The position numbers and the translations under genes are program-made. Below the pieces are notes generated by a model. The model ran no database searches. It was not told the origin of the DNA and saw only the letters and a program-made list of their open reading frames with translations. A stretch of DNA of 9,788 nucleotides. Origin: an uncultured Eggerthellaceae bacterium. GTDB taxonomy: Bacteria; Actinomycetota; Coriobacteriia; Coriobacteriales; Eggerthellaceae. The stretch is taken from assembly GCA_934668515.1 (NCBI GenBank), contig CAKUNS010000045.1, positions 1 through 9,788 of the forward strand, given 5' to 3'. This document shows, in pieces, positions 1 to 5,002 of this stretch. The stretch's first letter is position 1. Every line of letters begins with the position of its first letter.

Positions 1-2000
1 GAATACAAGCTGCCGAAGGCGCAAATCACATCGCCGTCAGCAGAAACAGCTCGTGCATCAGAAAGCGCCCTCTCGAACGACTCGGCCGCGCTCACGTCCC
101 GATCAAGCGTGACTTGCTTCGCAAGAGCGGTCTTCTCGATAGCCCGAGCCAGCTCGGGCGCTTGAAGCGCGCGAGGGTTCGGAGGCGTCACGCACATGAA
201 CCCATCCGCAATATCTATGACGTTTTCAATCATAGATTGATAATCTTTGTCGGCAAGAACGCTCATCACGAACAGAATACGCTTCCCCGGGAAAAGGTCG
301 CGAAGGGAATCGGCCAACACCTGGGCGCCTTGAGGGTTGTGCCCACCGTCGACCAAGATAACCGGGCCTGCCTTAAGACAATCCTCCTTGCTCTTGCTTT
401 CGCCATCTTGCTTGGCGATCTCACTCGAATCGCCAAAGCCGCTCTTACCCGCCTCGACGATCTCAAAACGGCCCATCCACGTCGCCCGCTCCACACCGCG
501 CTCGATATCGCTGTCGGAAATTTCCCAACCGCGCTTGCGCAGCTGCAGCGCGCATTCAATTGCCGTCGCCGCGTTGCAAGGCTGATAAGCCCCCAACAGG
601 CTGGTTCGATACGCCTTGCCGCGATAATCGAACGAACGCATTGCCTGGCCATCCACTTCGCCAACCTTGAGCTGCGCGAAATCAGGCATGGTCACCGTGC
701 ATCCTGCCGCCAAAGCAGCCGCCTCGATCGCGCGACTCGCTCCTTCGTCATCCTGCGGATAGCTGACAACCGATGCGCCCGATTTGATGATGCCTGCCTT
801 TTGCGAAGCGATCTGCTCGTAGGTATCGCCCAAAAGAGCCGTATGATCAAGCCCGATACGCGTGATCACGCACACTTCGGGCGCAGCGATGACGTTCGTG
901 GAATCAAGTGTGCCGCCGAGGCCAACTTCCAAAACGGCGATGTCGCAACCGCTTCGAGCGAAATGCTCCAAAGCGACGGCAGTCATAAGCTCGAATTCGG
1001 TGGGATGCTCTCCCGTCTCACGCGCGATCGCCTCAGCATGCTCGCGCACGAAAAGCGTGACCTCGCGTAAATCGTTCGCAGGGATCATCTGCCCGTTCAC
1101 GCGAATGCGCTCTTCAAACGTGATGATATAAGGGCTGGTGAACAACCCGGTTTTATAACCAGCTTGCATTAAGATGCTGCTGATATAGGCGCTGGTCGAC
1201 CCCTTGCCGTTCGTACCTGCAACATGCACGAACTTCAGCTTGTCCTGCGGGCGGCCCATGCGATCAAGCAACGATTCGATACGCTCAAGCCCATAGCAAG
1301 ACGAATGCCATGCAGGATCGTTGATATACGTAACGGGGTCGAAATCGGCATCCGCGCTCTCAACAGCAACTACGCCCGCCTGCCCGGCTACGCTTGGCTG
1401 CGCATCCGCAGAAGGGGAAACCGCCGACGACCTGGACATCTCATTCAAGATGCGACCCAACGTGGCAAAGTCCTCCTCAAGCGCATCCTGCTTCTTACGA
1501 TCGTAAATAGCGGCAGCGGGATGGAAAATCGGGAACACCGTGAACTTCCCGGCATGCTGAACCTTGCCATGAAGCTGCGTGATGCCCACTTCGGTCTTCA
1601 AAATGAACTTGGTGGCGAAATTGCCCAACGTGACAATCGCCTGAGGATCGATAGTGCGCGTCTGGTCTCTAAGAAACGGCGAGCACATCTCGATTTCCTC
1701 GACCTTGGGGTCGCGGTTCGAAGGAGGACGACATTTCAGCACATTCGCAATGAATACATCGCGCTCGCGATCAAGCCCGGCGATCTCCAACAGGGCATCG
1801 AGCTTCTTGCCGGCAGCGCCAACAAAAGGCACGCCCTGCAGGTCCTCGTTCTTCCCTGGCGCTTCGCCGATGATCATCACGCGGGCGTTGGGGTTGCCTG
1901 CACCGAAGACGGTTTGGGTTCTGCCTTCGGCAAGCGGGCACTTATGACATGCGGACACCTGCTCGCGCAGCTCGTTCAAAGGAATATGCGGTTTGGTCAT
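1..2000 (-). CDS. Uracil-DNA glycosylase (family 4) fused to folylpolyglutamate synthase (FolC); 3' end cut by window edge
   Basis: One frame is open from the ATG at 2000 to the left edge (666 codons, no stop). Residues 1-187 form a family-4 UDG, which removes uracil from DNA: four cysteines able to hold a 4Fe-4S cluster (C18, C21, C90, C106), the uracil-pocket motif GEAPGKNED (45-53) with PFVG (58-61), and the FHP motif (159-161). Residues 188-225 are an Ala/Ser/Val-rich linker. From about 226 the protein is FolC, the ATP-dependent Mur-ligase-like enzyme that adds glutamates to folates: P-loop GTNGKGST (262-269), TSPYI and ERI motifs, GLGG..DSTN (360-369), GLDH, K401 in QKAGIIK (likely carbamylated lysine), GRFE (510-513), DGGHNP (551-556), and GSLY at the edge, so only about 10-20 residues are missing. 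About 30 Lys/Ser/acid-rich residues are inserted at 517-545. The start is 14 bases after the alr stop, with AGAGG overlapping that stop, so co-transcription with alr is likely. Two separate proteins would need an internal start such as M188, which has no good SD. Confidence 0.9.
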   Translation of the reverse strand, partial: MTKPHIPLNELREQVSACHKCPLAEGRTQTVFGAGNPNARVMIIGEAPGKNEDLQGVPFVGAAGKKLDALLEIAGLDRERDVFIANVLKCRPPSNRDPKVEEIEMCSPFLRDQTRTIDPQAIVTLGNFATKFILKTEVGITQLHGKVQHAGKFTVFPIFHPAAAIYDRKKQDALEEDFATLGRILNEMSRSSAVSPSADAQPSVAGQAGVVAVESADADFDPVTYINDPAWHSSCYGLERIESLLDRMGRPQDKLKFVHVAGTNGKGSTSAYISSILMQAGYKTGLFTSPYIITFEERIRVNGQMIPANDLREVTLFVREHAEAIARETGEHPTEFELMTAVALEHFARSGCDIAVLEVGLGGTLDSTNVIAAPEVCVITRIGLDHTALLGDTYEQIASQKAGIIKSGASVVSYPQDDEGASRAIEAAALAAGCTVTMPDFAQLKVGEVDGQAMRSFDYRGKAYRTSLLGAYQPCNAATAIECALQLRKRGWEISDSDIERGVERATWMGRFEIVEAGKSGFGDSSEIAKQDGESKSKEDCLKAGPVILVDGGHNPQGAQVLADSLRDLFPGKRILFVMSVLADKDYQSMIENVIDIADGFMCVTPPNPRALQAPELARAIEKTALAKQVTLDRDVSAAESFERALSDARAVSADGDVICAFGSLY

Positions 2001-2014
2001 GATTAGAATTGCCT

Positions 2015-3448
2015 CTATACGTACAGGCGCGGCATGCGCTGGGCGAAGCCGATCGCGATCTCATGCTGGATGGTGTTCAACTTGGCAGCCATCTCGTCGA
2101 TGGTCACCTCCAAATCGCCCTGAGCGCCAACGATGATAACCTCGTCGCCCACCTGCGGGTCAAGACGAGATTTCGTGCCGTAGCTGCGCAAGTCAACCTC
2201 GAACATGCACTGGTCCATGCAGATGTTGCCAACTTGACGCACGCGACGGCCGTTCAACAGGAAGTCCGTGTTACCGGAAAGCCCGCGCACGAGACCATCA
2301 GCGTAACCCAACGGAACCGTGCAGATCTTCACGCTGCCAGGACTTCGATAGTTCAGCCCGTAGCTTACGCCCTCGCTCGGCGGCACCAAGCGCGTATCGG
2401 TGATACGCGCATGAACGCTCATGGCGGGCTTCAAATCGCAGATAGCGTACGTCTCGGGGCACGCGTGAAATCCGTAAAGCGAAATACCCAAACGCGCCAT
2501 ATCGAAATGAACCTCGGGATAACGGTAAAGCGCGGCGGAGTTCGCGCAATGAACGATACCTGGATCGATACCCGCCGCACGCATGTTTTGAATAGCCTCG
2601 CTGAAACGACGAACCTGGATCTGGAAATCAAGCGTGTCCTCACCGTCAGCCGTCGCGAAATGGGTGAACGTGCCAACCAGTTCAAGCGCACGATGGAACG
2701 CAACCTGCTGCATGAATTCGACAACCTGGTCATAACGGACGCCAATGCGATTCATGCCCGTGTTCATAGCCAAATGGAAAGGCGCGCGCATATTGTGCAG
2801 GTCGGCCATCTCGGCATACGCGATGGCGAATTCTGCGTCGTAAATAGAAGGAAGGATGTGATACGCCAAAAGAACGGGAATCGAAGTCGCAGGGGGCTGA
2901 ACAAGGATCATCAGCGGAGCGGTGATTCCCGCTTTGCGCAGCGAGACAGCTTCGGGGACCGTAGCGACGGCAAGGTATTCCGCACCAGAATTCAAGGCCA
3001 TTTTCGCTACTGCCACCGCACCGTGGCCGTAAGCATCCGCCTTCACGACGGCAAGCAAACGAGTGCCACGTGAAAGATGGTGCTTGGCCTCAAGCACGTT
3101 ATGGCGAATGGCATTAAGATCGATTTCAACCCAAGCCCAACGCTCGTCGGTTTCTGAAATGGCGTCGACCTTGTCCATATCGAAGGGGATAGGTTCGCCG
3201 CCATCTAAACCATCTTGATCGAAACCAGTGCCCAAGCGGCCCGAAGTAGCAGCACGAACAGGCGCGACCGGACGGTTCGACACGCTGTTTGGAGCAACCT
3301 TAGACTCGGAATCACGATTGCGCGGGAACGAGGGGGCCTCGCCTAGCTGAGCAGCGCGAGCGTTTTTGCGCATAGCATCAGCAGCCGATTCAAACCCAGG
3401 TTTATGGCTGTTGAATCCGATGAATCCATTGGGTAGATTGTCAGACAT
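2015..3448 (-). CDS. alr: Alanine racemase with N-terminal extension
   Basis: PLP enzyme that interconverts L- and D-alanine in the cytoplasm and so supplies D-Ala for peptidoglycan. Numbering from the ATG at 3448 (477 residues): AVVKADAYGHG contains the PLP lysine K136; THF..AD is the barrel motif; HCANSAA and MARLGISLYG (R319) match the PLP-binding side; GVSYGLNY contains the catalytic tyrosine Y363; GYADGL.R and GNICMDQCM lie in the C-terminal beta domain. Typical Alr has about 370-390 residues. Here some 85-100 residues precede the recognisable domain (WVEIDLNAIRHN), polar and low in predicted structure. Start 3448 is preferred because GGGAG lies 5 bases upstream. An ATG at 3502 (18 residues longer) has no SD but sits 7 bases after a TATAGT box, so a leaderless start cannot be excluded. 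First gene of a probable operon with the UDG-FolC gene. Confidence 0.93.
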   Translation of the reverse strand: MSDNLPNGFIGFNSHKPGFESAADAMRKNARAAQLGEAPSFPRNRDSESKVAPNSVSNRPVAPVRAATSGRLGTGFDQDGLDGGEPIPFDMDKVDAISETDERWAWVEIDLNAIRHNVLEAKHHLSRGTRLLAVVKADAYGHGAVAVAKMALNSGAEYLAVATVPEAVSLRKAGITAPLMILVQPPATSIPVLLAYHILPSIYDAEFAIAYAEMADLHNMRAPFHLAMNTGMNRIGVRYDQVVEFMQQVAFHRALELVGTFTHFATADGEDTLDFQIQVRRFSEAIQNMRAAGIDPGIVHCANSAALYRYPEVHFDMARLGISLYGFHACPETYAICDLKPAMSVHARITDTRLVPPSEGVSYGLNYRSPGSVKICTVPLGYADGLVRGLSGNTDFLLNGRRVRQVGNICMDQCMFEVDLRSYGTKSRLDPQVGDEVIIVGAQGDLEVTIDEMAAKLNTIQHEIAIGFAQRMPRLYV

Positions 3449-3453
3449 CTTTG

Positions 3454-3458
3454 CTCCC
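3454..3458 (-). promoter_or_regulatory. Ribosome binding site that decides the alr start
   Basis: The minus strand reads GGGAG followed by 5 bases and the ATG at 3448. The alternative ATG at 3502 has no such sequence, so this site favours the shorter protein. Confidence 0.6.
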
Positions 3459-3509
3459 ACATCCGTCAACGATCGTTCATTAAGCGCACAAAGGCGCGCC
3501 ATTCATTAA

Positions 3510-3515
3510 ACTATA
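3510..3515 (-). promoter_or_regulatory. Candidate -10 box for the alr operon
   Basis: TATAGT on the minus strand fits the actinobacterial TANNNT -10 form and lies downstream of the rpmE terminator. A start point about 7 bases further on would coincide with the ATG at 3502 and leave a leader of about 54 bases to the ATG at 3448. No convincing -35 box is visible 16-18 bases upstream. Confidence 0.4.
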
Positions 3516-3584
3516 GACCTTTTTGAAGCCCGCATTGCCTTCAACGCGAAGAACGCAAGCACCCGTCAAAGGTCATCGACCCCC

Positions 3585-3622
3585 AGAAAACACGAAGGCC
3601 GTCGACCTTTCGATCGACGGCC
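3585..3622 (-). terminator. Intrinsic terminator after rpmE
   Basis: Perfect 9-bp inverted repeat, ggccgtcga (3597-3605) and tcgacggcc (3614-3622), with an 8-base loop. On the minus strand it is followed by a T-rich tract (TTCGTGTTTTC). It lies about 25 bases after the rpmE stop and separates rpmE from alr. Confidence 0.75.
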
Positions 3623-3646
3623 AGATACCGCGTATTAAGCGGATGC

Positions 3647-4069
3647 CTACTCGGCAGCAGCCTCAGTAGCAGCTTCCTCAGCAGCAGGCTCCTCGACAGC
3701 CGCGGGTGCCTCAGCAGCCTCGGCGGCAGCCTTCTTGGCATACTCCTCGGCACGCTTGGCCTTGGCAGCAGCCTTAGCCTCGCGCTCTGCCTTCTTTGCC
3801 TCTTCCTTGGCAGCAGTCTCAGCGGCCTTCTTAGCCTTGCGCTCGGCCTCACGAGCAGCAACCTGAGCCTGAGCAGAGCCGAACTTGTCGGCGAAGCGCT
3901 GAACGCGTCCACCGGTGTCGACGAACTTCTGCTGGCCAGTGTAGAAAGGATGGCACTCGTTGCAGATTTCGATGCGGATCTCGGGCTTCGTGGAATGCGT
4001 CTTGAACGTGTTGCCGCAGCTGCACGTCACGGTGCACTCGACGTAATCCGGATGGATTCCTTCTTTCAT
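3647..4069 (-). CDS. rpmE: Ribosomal protein bL31, zinc-binding form, with long Ala/Lys/Glu tail
   Basis: Large-subunit ribosomal protein, 140 residues from the ATG at 4069. Residues 1-64 match bL31 throughout: start MKEGIHPDY, zinc-ribbon cysteines C16, C18, C36 and C39 (C-x-C and C-x-x-C), then CHPFYTG and TGGRVQRF. The cysteine-containing form is the zinc-binding one, as opposed to the cysteine-free paralogue used under zinc limitation. The family is usually about 70-90 residues. Here residues 65-140 form an extra tail of Ala, Lys and Glu, charged-helical to about residue 115, then acidic Ala/Glu/Pro-rich. The start is set by AAGGAG 7 bases upstream; codons further up to 4105 lie in the leader hairpin and are not coding. 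A single-gene unit with its own promoter and terminator. Confidence 0.96.
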   Translation of the reverse strand: MKEGIHPDYVECTVTCSCGNTFKTHSTKPEIRIEICNECHPFYTGQQKFVDTGGRVQRFADKFGSAQAQVAAREAERKAKKAAETAAKEEAKKAEREAKAAAKAKRAEEYAKKAAAEAAEAPAAVEEPAAEEAATEAAAE

Positions 4070-4076
4070 GGGGATT

Positions 4077-4082
4077 CTCCTT
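4077..4082 (-). promoter_or_regulatory. Ribosome binding site of rpmE
   Basis: AAGGAG on the minus strand, 7 bases before the ATG at 4069. It fixes the start at the family's usual MKEGIHPDY and rules out longer starts. Confidence 0.8.
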
Positions 4083-4087
4083 TTCAT

Positions 4088-4108
4088 GCCTTGGTTTCCG
4101 ACCAAGGC
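4088..4108 (-). promoter_or_regulatory. Hairpin in the rpmE 5' leader, possible bL31 leader
   Basis: Perfect 7-bp inverted repeat, gccttgg (4088-4094) and ccaaggc (4102-4108), with a 7-base loop, ending 5 bases before the AAGGAG site. It is the main structure of a short leader of about 50 bases. L31 genes in several bacterial groups are known to carry autoregulatory leaders, so a role in feedback control is plausible. That is inference: the RNA family was not matched here. Confidence 0.5.
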
Positions 4109-4124
4109 GAAGACAACCTTTATT

Positions 4125-4152
4125 AGATTACCACGTACCCTCTGCTGCGCAA
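4125..4152 (-). promoter_or_regulatory. Candidate sigma-A-type promoter of rpmE
   Basis: On the minus strand, TTGCGC (4147-4152) as -35 and TAATCT (4125-4130) as -10, with a 16-base spacer. The predicted start near 4118 gives a leader of about 50 bases containing the hairpin and the SD. Confidence 0.5.
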
Positions 4153-4189
4153 CCCCTAAAACCCGCCGCTCGTTAAGTTCGCAACATCT

Positions 4190-4215
4190 TCAAAAGAAAC
4201 GGCCCCGAAGGGCCG
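4190..4215 (-). terminator. Intrinsic terminator after the 4226-4867 membrane gene
   Basis: Six-bp GC stem (cggccc 4200-4205, gggccg 4210-4215) closed by a stable UUCG-type loop on the minus strand, followed by TTTCTTTTG. It starts about 10 bases after the stop codon. Confidence 0.85.
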
Positions 4216-4225
4216 CTCTTGAATC

Positions 4226-4867
4226 CTAATGCTGACGTGCAGGTTTGAACGAAGTCTTTGCTGCGGCATTCTTCTCGCGGCTGGCCATCTTCTTTCCCGA
4301 GAACAACAGCACGTAAGCCATGATCACAACAACTGCACAGAAGATAGCCGCAGGAATATAGCACCAATCAAGCAAGCCAGCATCGACAGCCTTTGCCATG
4401 ATGAACGAGTAGCCAAGTTCGCCGTTGCACAGAACAACACCTGCCAACATCCTCTGCGACGTGTCAAGCGACTGGCTGATCAGGCAAAGGGCGCTGATAA
4501 AAACGACATTACCGCAAACCACGAGCATGAGCTTCTGGAAAAAACGCTCGTCGGCAACGTAAAACGGGGCCCATGCGTAAGCTGCATACGTCACAACAAG
4601 CAAGATCGCCAAGTATGCAACCATCAACACCACGTTCATAAGAAACGTGCTCGTCGCATCGACGATCCTCGAGGTGCCCTCGGGGGACTGAGGCCAACGA
4701 CGAGCTTGGCAGATAAACGGCAACGCCACGGCGCAAACGCCCGTCAGCCAAATGGACTCGCCTGTCATGACCGTCCTTGAAACCGCGGCGATGATCATCA
4801 CCACGCAGATCGCATTCAACCTGAAACCCTTCAACTTCGAAACCGTGATTTTCATCATGTTAACCAT
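4226..4867 (-). CDS. Unrecognised integral membrane protein, about six helices
   Basis: I do not recognise a family. The protein has 213 residues and is mostly hydrophobic. Likely membrane segments lie at about 17-33, 37-55, 75-97, 110-130, 138-158 and 167-190, with basic ends (KITVSKLKGFR at the N-terminus; GKK..SREKN at the C-terminus) consistent with both termini inside the cell. There is no signal peptidase site, binding motif or catalytic motif. The size and layout loosely recall small ABC-2-type permease subunits, but no ATP-binding partner is present, so this is only a weak guess. The start at 4867 is supported by AGGAG 6 bases upstream; ATGs at 4858 and 4855 are less well placed. It lies 135 bases after the ATPase gene with no clear terminator between them, so partial read-through is possible, and it has its own terminator downstream. 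Confidence 0.8.
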   Translation of the reverse strand: MVNMMKITVSKLKGFRLNAICVVMIIAAVSRTVMTGESIWLTGVCAVALPFICQARRWPQSPEGTSRIVDATSTFLMNVVLMVAYLAILLVVTYAAYAWAPFYVADERFFQKLMLVVCGNVVFISALCLISQSLDTSQRMLAGVVLCNGELGYSFIMAKAVDAGLLDWCYIPAAIFCAVVVIMAYVLLFSGKKMASREKNAAAKTSFKPARQH

Positions 4868-4873
4868 GATCAG

Positions 4874-4878
4874 CTCCT
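4874..4878 (-). promoter_or_regulatory. Ribosome binding site of the 4226-4867 gene
   Basis: AGGAG on the minus strand, 6 bases before the ATG at 4867. It chooses this ATG over the two that follow within four codons. Confidence 0.7.
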
Positions 4879-5002
4879 GTCATCCAAACCTGGGAATTTG
4901 CTTCCCTATTCATAGGTCTGAATATACGGAGGACCGGTAAACGAAAGATCTCGCCAATATAAATCAGCGCGTTTAAGTTTCGAGGTGGAATCGGAGCAAG
5001 GG

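Noticed and set aside
903..911. Threonine (T364) and DSTN in place of the common GLGGRLDATN in FolC
   Set aside because: The position is variable in the family, and Gram-positive FolC proteins are known with other residues there and with DSTN, so it is not evidence of an inactive enzyme.
114..3073. Long open frames on the plus strand (114-1070, 1224-2006, 2009-3073)
   Set aside because: They lie antisense to the UDG-FolC and alr genes, encode Arg/His-rich sequences with no motifs, and lack SDs. They are mirror frames produced by GC-biased codon use.
4070..4105. A 12-residue extension of bL31 from a TTG at 4105
   Set aside because: It would place the start inside the leader hairpin, while the SD-led ATG at 4069 gives the normal bL31 beginning.
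4892..4906. Hairpin gggaa-tttgc-ttccc upstream of the membrane gene
   Set aside because: It is only a 5-bp stem with no T tract and no clear promoter beside it; chance is enough to explain it.
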